Assembly: GCA_951799405.1 (NCBI GenBank)
Contig: OX637345.1
Span: 13,578,001-13,642,000, forward strand
Reading direction: 5' to 3'
DNA length: 64,000 nucleotides
From: Agapetus fuscipes
Taxonomy: Eukaryota; Arthropoda; Insecta; Trichoptera; Glossosomatidae
In this document: one piece after another, positions 20,701 through 30,689 of the stretch
Layout: each line of letters opens with the position of its first letter
Position numbering within the stretch: the first letter of the stretch is position 1
Notes under the pieces: model-generated
Database searches by the model: none
Seen by the model: only the letters and a program-made list of their open reading frames with translations
What the model was told of the DNA's origin: nothing
Program-made: the position numbers and the translations under genes

Positions 20701-21349
20701 TAGAAAAATAAGAAGCAATGTAATATATTGTAATAAAAAGTTGTAATTGATTTGAAAAATGATGTGTAAATGTCATACAAACATTCTCTATGTATTTTTT
20801 GTCACAAGAAAATATATTATGTAGTTGCTTTACCCTTAAACATGCTCCAAAAAGTTTCCAGAAAGTCCGAAACTTTATGGAATGTATAATATAATATCTT
20901 ATATATAATTGTATACTACGTTGTTATTATTGTTGTCAAAAGTATATTTATAAAAATACAAAATAGCTTTTTTTTACTTTAAATTTATTTATATGAATAG
21001 CAGTATCGAAAAGGGCGTTACCACTTTGCAATAATAAAAAAATCAATACAAAACTACAAATAGTTCGCCCCCATTTTTAAATTCTAAACTAGAACGAAAA
21101 AAAGAACACTTTGAATCTGACCAATAGGAGAGCCGTATTTGAATAGTGGGGGAGGATTTAAAAATGGAACGCATGGCTGCCACCCTCCATTTGTACCAAA
21201 ATTATTGTATACTTACCGATTTTATTGTGTTAGTATAATAGGGGGCGAATCAAAATAAATATGGCGGAGACAATACGAAAAAATGAAATAACTCACATTT
21301 TGATGAAGAGGTTTCTTCAAATCGAGAATGTTTTTTTTTCAAAATGTTT
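20701..21349. other. No feature recognised
   Basis: AT-rich; no ORF or shared repeat recognised. Confidence 0.35.
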
Positions 21350-21566
21350 CTGACCTCCTTCATCAACCACTGTTTGTATGACGCCCTTCTTCTCCAGTTC
21401 CATACTCACAATGTATGACAATCCACCACCACTCCGTACAGACACCTTGCCCTGTGTGTGTCCTGACCTCCTTCATCAACCACTGTTTGTATGACGCCCT
21501 TCTTCTCCAGTTCCATACTCACAATGTATGACAATCCACCACCACTCCGTACAGACACCTTGCCCT
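21350..21566 (-). repeat. 113-bp tandem dimer
   Basis: Two nearly identical units starting TGACCTCCTTCATCAACCAC at 21351 and 21464. The same dimer occurs in the opposite orientation at 55866-56065. Orientation here is arbitrary, given relative to the 55.9 kb copy. Confidence 0.9.
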
Positions 21567-22440
21567 TCGCCTTTCTTATGACACAAAACCTTTTTATATC
21601 ATAACTTTTTCATTTAAAAAACTGCACTTTTTCACTTGTATTTTTCATATATTATTATCCTTAAGAGAGATTTGATTTTAAAACATTTTTTTTTCAAATA
21701 TAACAAAAATGGACAGAAAAGAGAACATCCTAACACGGAAGTAACCACCAAACTAAATGAGAAAAAAATAAAAACTAAAAATAGTTCCACGTCCAAAAGG
21801 GCTAGAAACCAGTTAGCCGACCTCACCTTTAAGAAACCGGTTAAAATCTGAATAAATTAAACCCTAAACAAAAAAAAACGGACGTAATTTTTTTCTCATT
21901 GTGCAAAGCTATTTTGTTTGTTAACCCTTTGCGTACCTGCGACGGACAATGGGGTCACGGGTCATTCTTTAGGTTCGGAATTTGCATAATGTGTAGCGGA
22001 GAACTGACCCGACCGGTTTTCACACGTTTTTTTCGGCTGTTGAAATTGATGGGGTTATTTTGGCACTTCCCGGTTATGACAGGGTTGCCAAGAAAATCTT
22101 TCTGAGTTTATAATCTTATTGTTTAGCTTACTGATTTTAATGTGACATATACGAAATATTTTTGTCTTATTAAATGCTTCTTTAAATGAATTATTATCCA
22201 ACTTTGTAGGGGTATTAAAAAAAACTTATTGTACTTATAGTTGTACCCATCCAAAAAAAGATGAACCTTATATCTGTGAGTATTTTATGTACATGATTTT
22301 AAAACATGTTTACTTCTTGCAGAAATAGAGATATGTTGAAAAAAATATTTTTCTTTTTTTTAATGGTAATGTTCGAATCTTTTATCTGAAATAAGTCAGG
22401 TAATAAAGATTGAACTACATAAATACCTAAAAAGAATTAA
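21567..22440. other. No feature recognised
   Basis: AT-rich with a GC-neutral patch at 21925-22085. No support for a gene. Confidence 0.35.
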
Positions 22441-22612
22441 CCGCGCGGGAGATGGGATACTCCCACTTCAAGCGAAGTGGTTAGCGTAAGTACGCCCCTT
22501 TGCTGTAAAAATAAATAGGTGAAAATCCCTACATGTGACCTGTCCGGTAATAACGCAGATTAGAAGTTCATTACATGTGCAGCTAGTTACGTTGCGTTGC
22601 GTTAACATTATA
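22441..22612 (+). mobile_element. S3 SINE, 5'-truncated and diverged
   Basis: CCCACTTCAAGCGAAGTGGT, then TGTAAAAATAAATAGGTGAA and an end resembling GTGCAGCTAGTTACGTTGCG. No head. Confidence 0.7.
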
Positions 22613-23774
22613 ATTTAATTTTTTGTACAATTTTTTTTTAAGTCTTCGCGAACGCTTCCTGACAAATATGAAAAAATAATTTCTTGAATAACACTGGAAA
22701 TAATTTCAAATTCTTAAAAAAAATACACCCTTAAAAACTTACATCAAATGTGTATAATTTTTGGCAACCCTGTTTGAAACAATAAAATAAAAATCCACGG
22801 AAGGCCAGCATCCCCGTACAATGGACCCTAAAAAACCAGTTATCTTTTATATTCATCTTCGGACCCTTTCATCCCCTTTGGGTCTCTGCATCCATCAAAT
22901 TTTGGACCCCATTGTCCAAAATTGGGACCTCGGAAACTTATGGCAGTTCCGAAAAGAAGATGTTTATTTAAGGAAGTAATTTGGAAGCATTAAACGAGAG
23001 AATGTTTTTTTTTCCCTTTTTTTGTTTTTGCATATTCATGGTTGGCGCTCGCGCAGCGACGATCAAATTAAAGAGGTCTGGGTTTAATATTCAAAACCTA
23101 TATCAAAATCTACAGATATATGACGATGTCGGTTCCTAAAGTGTAATTTCTGTTTTTGGAATAGTATCTATGACATTATTGAGTGAAAGAAGTGTAAATT
23201 ACGTGAATTGAATAGTTTTATCGGAATATATGGAGGTACCTACATGACAGTACGAAGTATTGTGAACATTTCTTGGTTTTGTTTGGCACCTGAGAAGTGA
23301 GCAGATAAGGATTAAATCAAGATATTTGTTTGAAATGGTGGAAAGGTCCTTGAAATTATGCGCATATTTAATATTGGGTCACTATTATATCACAAACAAT
23401 CACAAAGTATAGTGATGTGAAGATGGACTGATAAATTTGGTATTTGCCGTTTAATGCTGAGAACGGCAACCTGCTTCCCCAAATGTAGGGAAATTATAAT
23501 GTGAATTTATTGATATTGATATGTTCATGATTATGTGATTGACGTTTATTATGTGCTATACTCAGAGTGAACTGATAAATATAAAACTTTCCTCTTCATG
23601 CAGTATAATTACAACTGAACTCTGGCAACTTCTAAAAAAAATGCAGGCATTGAAGTCAATAATTCATACTAGATATCGGCGTACGCGTTCCAAATCCAAA
23701 TAAAATTCAAGCTGTGTATTCTACTCCAAACAAAAATTCAAGTGTGAACAGTGAATTGTAGCGGGATTCTCGAC
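22613..23774. other. Unassigned region upstream of the LDLa exon
   Basis: AT-rich. It may include the promoter and 5' UTR of the gene starting at 23775, but I see no convincing TATA box or initiator and do not call one. Confidence 0.35.
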
Positions 23775-24194
23775 ATGTATTCCAACGAGAGGCAGTCTGC
23801 CCTCGCATTGATTTTTGGATGTAAAATGTGGTTTGTGTTTTCGTTCTGTGCACTGTTTACTGGGACTTGTTACGTGATTGCTGGCGCTGGACACATATCT
23901 GACACCACCGGCTGCTCCGCCCGTCAGTTCCAGTGCGCCAACGGGCGCTGCATTCCCTGCACCTGGGTGTGTGACAAGGACGACGACTGCGACGACCACT
24001 CTGATGAGAGCCCCAAGGAGTGCCAAGCTACAGGAGGCTGGGTGTTGCACGGCAAGAGGGCCCAGCGTAGAGACGCGGGCATGGGCGAGGACAGCCTGCC
24101 AGGAGCTACTCCGGCAAGGAGCTTGCCGACTCCCCCCCGATATTTGCCCGATTTATTTTATATTTATAATTTAATAATTTTTTTAATACCTTAA
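23775..24194 (+). CDS. Host gene exon: signal peptide plus LDL-receptor class A domain
   Basis: Likely first coding exon of a secreted or membrane LDLa-repeat protein (lipoprotein-receptor or LRP-like). From ATG 23775 a 17-residue lead precedes a second ATG at 23826 (A at -3), which starts a good signal peptide ([20 protein letters not shown]). Then comes one LDLa module with six cysteines: [19 protein letters not shown], the calcium-binding acidic stretch [12 protein letters not shown], and a final ECQ near codon 76. The domain is GC-rich against AT-rich flanks. After about 24041 the frame turns low-complexity and then AT-rich to a stop at 24194, so it probably leaves the exon; GT at 24042 is a weak donor candidate. 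Further exons are not visible here, and intact LINE A starts ~130 bp later on the same strand. It could be a one-exon remnant. Confidence 0.7.
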   Translation: MYSNERQSALALIFGCKMWFVFSFCALFTGTCYVIAGAGHISDTTGCSARQFQCANGRCIPCTWVCDKDDDCDDHSDESPKECQATGGWVLHGKRAQRRDAGMGEDSLPGATPARSLPTPPRYLPDLFYIYNLIIFLIP

Positions 24195-24324
24195 CGATTA
24201 TGATAATGATTTGATTGTTTTAAATATTTGACATTTTTATTTTGACATTTTTATGTACTTACACTTTATATAATAATTGTTATTATTTAATATAATTAAT
24301 TTATTTTTGTAATTAATAAACCCC

Positions 24325-27300
24325 ATGTTCGCCAATATAAACGCAGTTCCACTCTGCAGAAAAACCGCCATAAACTTGCTCAGAGAGAATGAATGGGTGT
24401 TTGGAACTTGGAATGTCAGAAGAATGAATGAGTGTAAGGAGAAGGAAATCGTGAATGTGATGAATGAAAAAAGAATACAAGTGATGGGTGTGACAGAGAC
24501 AAAAATGAAAGGGAATGGTGAAAAAGTATTAATGAATGGTGAACTGTATATCTGGTCAGGTGTGGAAGATGGGAATGAAAGACAGGGTGTGGGTGTGGTT
24601 ATAAGTGAGAATGTAAAAGGATGCATAACGGGCTACCAAAGAATCTCTCCAAGAGTTTTGACTGTTAAACTCAAAACAAACAGGATGAAAATTTTCTTGG
24701 TGGCCTGTTATGCACCTGTAGATTCAGAGTGTATGGACGTGAAAATGAGATTCTGGAATGAGTTGAATGCAGTTGTGCGCGAAAGCAAGAAGAATGAATA
24801 CATTATAATTTTGGGAGATATGAATGGATGGGTAGGTACGCAAAGAGATGAGTGTGTGAAAATTGTTGGTCCTAGTGGACGAGGTGTAGTCAATGATAAT
24901 GGGCGACACCTGATAGCTTTGTGTGCAGAGCACAGCCTTTTTGCATCAAACACATGGTTTCGACATAAGGATGTGCATCTGTACACAAGGCAGATTGTGG
25001 GAAGTCGCACAATCATTGACTACATCTGTGTGGATGAAAGACTGAGAGGAGCCGTAAGAGATAGCCGTGTCTATCGTGGGCCTGAAATAGGCAGTGACCA
25101 CTATCTCTTATGCGCTAAAATAATGATTGGAGAAGTAAGAAAGAAGAAACGTAAGAAGAAAGTAAGAAAGCCAAGAATAAAAGTAGAAAGTCTGAGTGAT
25201 GAAAATGTGAAAGTGAAGTATAAATCAGAAATACAAAAAAAGTTAAGTGTGAATGAACTTGAAAAGAATGTTAATGAAAAAGATATTGAAAGCATGTGGA
25301 AGTTTATGAAAGAAGGAATGATTGAATGTGCTCAAAAAGTATGTGGAGAAACGAAAGGTGGAAGATTGAAAGGGGATGCCTGGTGGAATGCTAAAGTAAA
25401 AGAGGCTGTGAAAGTGAAGAAGGAATGTTACAAAAAGTGGCTGAACGACAGGAATGATAGAAAGCTAGAAGATGAATATAAGATAGCCAAGCAAATGGCG
25501 AAGAATGTAGTTTATGAAAGCAAAGCGAATGAACAGAGAAAGATTGATGAAAAAATGAACAGGAGTTTCACCGACAGTAGGAAGGAATTCTGGAGATGGG
25601 TCGGTGCCAATAGGAATAAAGATTCTGCATTGACCACCCCAGGAATCAAAAGTGCTGTTGGTGAGATGGTATGGGAGAAGGATGAAGTATGTAAGAGATG
25701 GAAAGAATATTTTGAAGGGATTTTTGGTCGGGGCGAAAGAATTTTGTTTAGAAAAATGACAGAAGAGAATGAATTTAGGATTTTGAAAGAAGAAATAAAA
25801 GTATCTATTGAATGTTTGAAGAATGGAAAGTCTGCTGGGTTTGATGGAATAAATGGTGAAATGTTGAAAGCAGGAGGTGAATGCGTGATAGATTGGATGT
25901 ACGAATTATGTAAGCTTTGTGTGAATGCAGGAGTAGTACCGATGGATTGGAGGAAGGCAGTCATTGTTCCCATTTACAAAGGTAAAGGGGACAAAAAAGA
26001 CTGTCAGAACTTCAGACCAATCAGTCTACTCAGTATACCAGGAAAAGTCTTCTGTAAGGTGATTATAAAAAATGTGATTCTGACTACTAGTGAAAGGATT
26101 TCCGATATACAGTCCGGCTTTATGGCCGGTAGAGGTTGTGTTGATCAGATTTTTACTCTACGACAACTTGTTGAAAAACAATTGTCGGTGAGGCGGAAGC
26201 TGTTCACGGCCTTTGTAGATCTGGAAAAGGCTTTTGACTCAGTAGACAGAGGTATGTTATGGGATGTTTTGAAAGCATACGGAGTGAATGGGGCTCTCCT
26301 AGGTGCGGTGCATGCAAACTATGAAAATAGTACAGCATGTGTTCGTATTGATGATGAGTATAGTGAATGGTTTGAAGTTTTTAAGGGTGTAAGGCAAGGA
26401 TGTGTGATGAGCCCATGGCTATTTAACATAGTCATGGACAAGTGTGTTCGAGATGCTAGACTTGATGATTGTGGATTAATGATAGGAGAGAGCAAAGTGA
26501 GTGTTCTACTGTATGCGGATGATGCTGTTCTTGTATCGGACTCAGCAGTAGAATTGCAAACGATGCTCTCTAGATTGAACGAAGCTCTGCTAGGTAATTA
26601 TTTGAAATTGAATGCAAGTAAGACGAAAGTTTTGATTTTTGAAAGAAATGAAGAAAATACGAACTACGAATTTAGAATAAACGGAATGAATGTTGATGTG
26701 GTAAATGAGTTTGTATACTTGGGAAGTAAGTTTGAGAAAGATGGAAGAATGACAGGTGAACTTGAAAGAAGAGTAATGAAGGGCAGGTGTGTACTGGGTG
26801 CCACAGCTTGTATCGCCAAAAATCAAAACATTTCTAAAAATGCTCGATTGGCGGTACGCAGTGGCATACTTTTACCCACCTTGATGTATGGAAGCGAGGC
26901 CTGGACGGTGAATGAAAGTGAAATTAGTAAAGTCCATACTGTTGAAATGGACTTTCTAAGAAGTATGATTGGGAAAAAACGGAGTGACAGGGTGAGGAAT
27001 GATTTTGTAAGAAAAGAATGTGGTGCAAAAGAAAGTGTGAAAGTGAAGATTAAAAGAAGTTTGTTAAGATGGTTTGGGCATATGGAGAGAATGAATGAGG
27101 AAAGACTGACGAAGAAAGTATATGTTGGTAGAATAGATGGATGTCGTGGTAGAGGAAGACCGAGAAAGGTATGGATGGACCAAATATCCGAAATTGCGAA
27201 TGAATGGAATATCCAGAGTCATAATAAAAGAAGAGCTTGTATGAAGAAGGTTATGACTCTGGAGGAAATGAAAGAAGTATGCAAGGATAGAAAGAAATGG

Positions 27301-27327
27301 CGGTTGATCTGTGATGTTGGCGGCTAG
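24325..27327 (+). CDS. LINE A ORF: endonuclease plus reverse transcriptase (RTE-like)
   Basis: An uninterrupted 1000-codon frame for target-primed retrotransposition. N-terminal APE-type endonuclease: GTWNVR (N30), VTETK (E59), YAP (129-131), GDMNGW (D165, N167), IDYI (D232), SDH (257-259). RT region: NFRPISLLSIPGKVF (562-576), QSGFMAGRGCVDQIFTL (596-612), AFVDLEKAFDSV (catalytic D632), GVRQGCVMSPWLFNIVMD (688-705), YADD (730-733), YLGSKF (798-803). C-terminus: LLRWFGHMERM and GRGRPRKVWMDQIS (943-955). No separate ORF1, as usual in the RTE clade. All catalytic residues I can place are present, so it may be a recent, possibly active copy. The first ATG is 24325; codons before the endonuclease core are not conserved enough to decide the true start. 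Confidence 0.9.
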   Translation: MFANINAVPLCRKTAINLLRENEWVFGTWNVRRMNECKEKEIVNVMNEKRIQVMGVTETKMKGNGEKVLMNGELYIWSGVEDGNERQGVGVVISENVKGCITGYQRISPRVLTVKLKTNRMKIFLVACYAPVDSECMDVKMRFWNELNAVVRESKKNEYIIILGDMNGWVGTQRDECVKIVGPSGRGVVNDNGRHLIALCAEHSLFASNTWFRHKDVHLYTRQIVGSRTIIDYICVDERLRGAVRDSRVYRGPEIGSDHYLLCAKIMIGEVRKKKRKKKVRKPRIKVESLSDENVKVKYKSEIQKKLSVNELEKNVNEKDIESMWKFMKEGMIECAQKVCGETKGGRLKGDAWWNAKVKEAVKVKKECYKKWLNDRNDRKLEDEYKIAKQMAKNVVYESKANEQRKIDEKMNRSFTDSRKEFWRWVGANRNKDSALTTPGIKSAVGEMVWEKDEVCKRWKEYFEGIFGRGERILFRKMTEENEFRILKEEIKVSIECLKNGKSAGFDGINGEMLKAGGECVIDWMYELCKLCVNAGVVPMDWRKAVIVPIYKGKGDKKDCQNFRPISLLSIPGKVFCKVIIKNVILTTSERISDIQSGFMAGRGCVDQIFTLRQLVEKQLSVRRKLFTAFVDLEKAFDSVDRGMLWDVLKAYGVNGALLGAVHANYENSTACVRIDDEYSEWFEVFKGVRQGCVMSPWLFNIVMDKCVRDARLDDCGLMIGESKVSVLLYADDAVLVSDSAVELQTMLSRLNEALLGNYLKLNASKTKVLIFERNEENTNYEFRINGMNVDVVNEFVYLGSKFEKDGRMTGELERRVMKGRCVLGATACIAKNQNISKNARLAVRSGILLPTLMYGSEAWTVNESEISKVHTVEMDFLRSMIGKKRSDRVRNDFVRKECGAKESVKVKIKRSLLRWFGHMERMNEERLTKKVYVGRIDGCRGRGRPRKVWMDQISEIANEWNIQSHNKRRACMKKVMTLEEMKEVCKDRKKWRLICDVGG

Positions 27328-27442
27328 GGTTTGTTAAAGTGAATTTGGTTTTATGATTTAGTTTTTTATGTCCATGTATATATTGTTATTTTTATTCTTT
27401 GATTTTAAAAAATGTAATTTGTCATGTATGTTCCTTGACTTA

Positions 27443-27685
27443 TAGGTTGTTATGCGGCTGACCACCCATAATATAAAAATTGGTTCACTTTGCCAATGTC
27501 ACCCCTGTTTCAGGGAAGGACGGCAAGAGTTGCAAGGCTTATGTTCATTTGAGATTGGGTTTTTATATTGTAGGTCCACATGCGGCATGTGTTAGCGCGA
27601 AATTATACATATCTGCTTGTGGGAATGCATTTAGTATAAATCTTAAATGATATATATCTTTGCAGCTTAGATTAGATTAGATTAG
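27443..27685 (+). repeat. A3 segment in its parent LINE
   Basis: Begins CCTTGACTTATAGGTTGTTA, includes TTCAGGGAAGGACGGCAAGA, and ends GCAGCTTAGATTAGATTAGA. It is the reference copy for the dispersed A3 repeats. Confidence 0.85.
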
Positions 27686-27716
27686 CATATTAAAGTTTGT
27701 TGATTATAAGAACTAG

Positions 27717-27959
27717 CAGTACCGTTAGTATGAGTGGTAAAACTTGAGTAAAGTAAAGTTTACGGAAAGTATTGAGTGATTTTCCCCAAAATATGCCGTT
27801 TTTGTTTGTTTGAACTTGATTTTCTTCACCACTGTAACTCTTTTGCTAAGACCATAAAATGCAAGAAACAAAAATGGCAGATTTTGGGAGAAATCACTCT
27901 GTAATATTTTCCGTAAACTTTACTTTTCTCAAGTTTTGTAACTCGTACTAAGGGTACTG
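27717..27959. mobile_element. Foldback MITE, copy 2
   Basis: 243 bp with inverted arms starting CAGTACCGTTAGTATGAG and ending in the complement of CAGTACCCTTAGTACGAG. The central GTTTTTGTTTGTTTGAACTT is identical to copy 1 at 4547-4786. It lies about 30 bp after LINE A's tail. Confidence 0.78.
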
Positions 27960-28061
27960 GTGTCAGTAAGTAACCGCCCTGAACTGTTCTTCGCTGATAC
28001 CAAACTACCGAAGAAGGCTTTTGAGACATGACATTTTCCAACCTAGAATAATATTAACTTA

Positions 28062-28270
28062 GAATCTAAGTTGCAAAGAGATTAATATATTGAAAAGACA
28101 TAAAACACAAACAGGTACGTACTTAGAAGTTAGTACTACGCATGTCGCATATCTATGTAAAAAATAAAACCTGAATTTTAAACGAGTAGGCACTAGTTCT
28201 GAAATAGGAGTGACATTGTCAACAGTACATGCATATTTTTGCAGTATGGATGGTCAGTCTCACAATATAT
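28062..28270 (-). repeat. A3 repeat, diverged
   Basis: Tail end AGAATCTAAGTTGCAAAGAG, later GAAATAGGAGTGACATTGTC and a diverged start. Confidence 0.7.
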
Positions 28271-28385
28271 ATATTATTTTTGATGTACAATTTGTTAAAA
28301 TATTGATGTTTTTAATCAATTTGATGATAGGTATTTGCATTAAATTATTTAAGTCAATTTTAATTCCAGTAACAAATTAGAAATA

Positions 28386-28625
28386 TTGAATCTAAGTGGC
28401 AAAGATATATTTATATTTATGATTCACATTGACTGCATGCCCACAAGCAAACACTTGTAAGTTTTCGCCTACACATGTTGCATGAGTACATACAAAATAA
28501 AACGCAAACCTCAAATGAAACCCTGCAACTTTTGCCGACCTTCCCTGAAACAGGGGTGACATTGGCAAAGGGAAACTTATTTTACATTGCGACTGTGTGG
28601 CCAGCCTCATAACAACCTATAAGTC
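28386..28625 (-). repeat. A3 repeat, near full length
   Basis: TGAATCTAAGTGGCAAAGAT to CCAGCCTCATAACAACCTATAAGTCAAGG. Confidence 0.82.
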
Positions 28626-29166
28626 AAGGAATAACAAGGAATACAATATGAGTAAAATTCTAAATAGCAAAAAATCAATAATAATTTGGGAACAAAGCTT
28701 GGATTTTAAACCATAGATTAGTACTAATTATTTATTCTTTTGTTTTCCCGAGTATTATTTTATTATAGATTTATCCATTCATTTTTGGTCCGTATAATAT
28801 TTTATTATTAATCAAAGTTGCATCTGCTTTATTCGACAGCTGGACGCCCAAAATTTAGACCCATAAAATCCTTCCTTTGTGTCTGTATACATTCCGGTCG
28901 GTCCTTAATTTTTTTCCATTGTCGCCAAGTGACCCCGCGCCTAGAGGTAACATTTGCATACTGGACTGACTGGTTCGCGGACAATGGTTCGATCCCAACT
29001 GCCCTTCCTGACGCTGAAATTCAACCCTAATTTTTAGATTTTCCAGGGTATGATTTTTAAAGACGTAACAATGACCTGAGTGAGGAATAAACCGGTTCGT
29101 GGCAAAGTGGATACCATTACTGACTAACATGCCAAAGAACTGCGATTTGATTTCGAATTTCGATAG
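28626..29166. other. No feature recognised
   Basis: Contains a short moderately GC-rich stretch (28850-29020). No family signature in any frame. Confidence 0.35.
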
Positions 29167-29540
29167 TGTAAAATATTACTAAGCTACACATATAGTGCAA
29201 CTTCTTGCCACCTAATTTCCTAACAATGCTATTATTAGGCATTTTTGGTCGTCCGTTGAGCCCACGCTTTGATAGACTAATAATGCCTGGGCTGGAAGTG
29301 TCATCACCACGGTCATTCTTACCTACTGAATTTTGGTAATATTTGTATGAAGAATATTCAGCTGTTCACTTGCGGCCATCTTGGATTGACAGGTTTTCAT
29401 ACAAATGCATCATTAGTTTGTCAAAGCGTGGGCTCAACGGACGACTAAAATGTCTAAGAATAGCACCGTAAGGATTCGCATGTGGCGAGTGGAGCCTATT
29501 TTTTTATACAGGTAAAGAGGCCGGCCTTACGCCAACCCCT
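29167..29540 (-). mobile_element. S3 3' end interrupted by a Harbinger-like MITE
   Basis: The S3 terminus (TACTAAGCTACACATATAGT to CTTGCCACCTAATTTCC) is split at its GTTATCCCCGAAGG block. S3 resumes at 29472 with GGATTCGCATGTGGCGAG and runs to GGCCTTACGCCAACCCCTTC, where LINE D begins. Confidence 0.78.
29224..29468. mobile_element. Harbinger/Tourist-like MITE, copy 1
   Basis: 245 bp with ~55-bp imperfect TIRs. The inner TIR GTTGAGCCCACGCTTTGA is the same in both arms. Flanked by TAA at 29221-29223 and 29469-29471. TAA duplications and a G-rich TIR start fit the PIF/Harbinger superfamily. Noncoding, so mobilised in trans if at all. Confidence 0.8.
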
Positions 29541-29822
29541 TCATACAAATGGAAGATGGAATGAGTTACCGGTATCTGTGTTTCCATTCCAATTTAACCT
29601 TGCTCTTTTCAAATCCAATATCAATCGCCATTTCCTCTCAGTGTCACAAAACAAAGCAACGCCACACACACCACAGCACTGCGCAGCTAACGGCCCTGCA
29701 ACCGGACATGGACAACTGCCACATCACCAACACCTCTGCGGCACTATAACAAGTGTCATAGACCCCTAGAGTCTCTCGAATCTAGGGAGTCTCCCGCATA
29801 GGCTTTCTTAAAAAAAAAAAAA
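29540..29822 (+). pseudogene. LINE D (CR1/L2-like) C-terminal end
   Basis: Open frame to 29769: GRWNELPVSVFPFQFNLALF then KSNINRHFLSVSQNKATPHT and ending TSVIDP. The W-N-x-L-P and F-K-x-x-I-x-R-H-L pattern is typical of CR1/L2 ends. The 3' end has a hairpin-capable CCCTAGAGTC...GACT-like segment (CCTAGA/TCTAGG) and a poly(A) run at 29806-29822. Its end reappears as S1 tail 2. Confidence 0.75.
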
Positions 29823-30023
29823 AAAGTGTCTGAAAATCCTTTAAAATAAGCTGCATTGTTGATTAAAATGAGATTTAGGTACCAGACTAAGAAAAAAAGA
29901 GGAATATTCATTTAAAGAGGTTAAAAATATCCTCAAATTATTGTAGGAAATCAACACAATAACTTATTTACGAAGCTAACACGACATACTTATTTCCGCC
30001 ATACATTTTGGTACTAACATCGC

Positions 30024-30166
30024 TTACCTGAGTAAACCTTTTCGGTATTTTATCTTGGGTTTGAAATAAACACGGAAAAGGGAAACCATTTCTGACACCC
30101 TCGGTGGACTCAAGCCCGAGTTCTCAGAATGAAATGCAAGCACTCTACCAACTGAGCTATCGGCCG
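30024..30166 (-). mobile_element. S3 SINE, 5' half only
   Basis: Complete head (GCCGATAGCTCAGTTGGTAG on minus) and the first part of the body. The 3' module is absent. Confidence 0.78.
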
Positions 30167-30514
30167 AACTAACCAAAATAATATACATAAATATGAAGAC
30201 TTGGAGTGGAAAGAAGTCAAAAGAAATCGAGGCAAATATGAAGAAGGGGTTGTCGTTTAAAGACAAGGGAAATTAAATTAAAATAAGTAAAAATGTATAT
30301 TTTGCAAAATGGCAAATGCAGAATTAAGTATGCTCCGTTTCCTGCCAAAAATAGCGTTTATTTCCAAGACAATTTCTTAATGTCTTTCCAGCATGAAAAT
30401 GTATCTTTTTAATTGCCCGCTTCCTGTAAAATCATGAACCACATTTGCGGATGGAAAATTTATAATATCTTGCATGAGGCTGGCTACTTCTACCGTGATT
30501 TTGTAATGAATATA
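30167..30514. other. No feature recognised
   Basis: AT-rich. Nothing beyond short chance frames. Confidence 0.35.
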
Positions 30515-30650
30515 AGTAATCTATAATCTATGTAACAAAGATACATTAACATTTAAAATCATATTAAATACACGCTCAAAAACAGTCACGTGTAAGTTCG
30601 CGCTTACAAATGATGCATGTGTACTCGCAAATTGAAAACCAAGGAGTCAA
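30515..30650 (-). repeat. A3 repeat, distal half
   Basis: TAATCTATAATCTATGTAAC through CACGTGTAAGTTCGCGCTTA. It stops at AAACCAAGGAGTC, where LINE E's surroundings begin. Confidence 0.75.
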
Positions 30651-30689
30651 GGAGTGTGATGAAAATATTTGTAATTTGAGCCACTTTTC

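Larger units (their letters stand above)
24300..27685 (+). mobile_element. LINE A, full-length or near full-length non-LTR retrotransposon
   Basis: ORF, AT-rich 3' UTR (27328-27442), A3 terminal segment (27443-27670) and an (AGATT)n tail ending near 27685. The 5' end is not fixed: the AT-rich 24140-24324 could be its 5' UTR. The 3' UTR upstream of A3 (TTTTATGTCCATGTATATAT) has a recognisable homologue next to the A3 copy at 39120-39190, which shows A3 really belongs to this LINE. Confidence 0.8.

Noticed and set aside
24042..24043. Definite splice donor of the LDLa exon
   Set aside because: GT is present, but the context (CTGG/GTGTTG) is weak; kept only as a candidate.
24237..24626. 129-codon minus-strand frame and other antisense frames within LINE A
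   Set aside because: Shadows of the LINE A coding frame.
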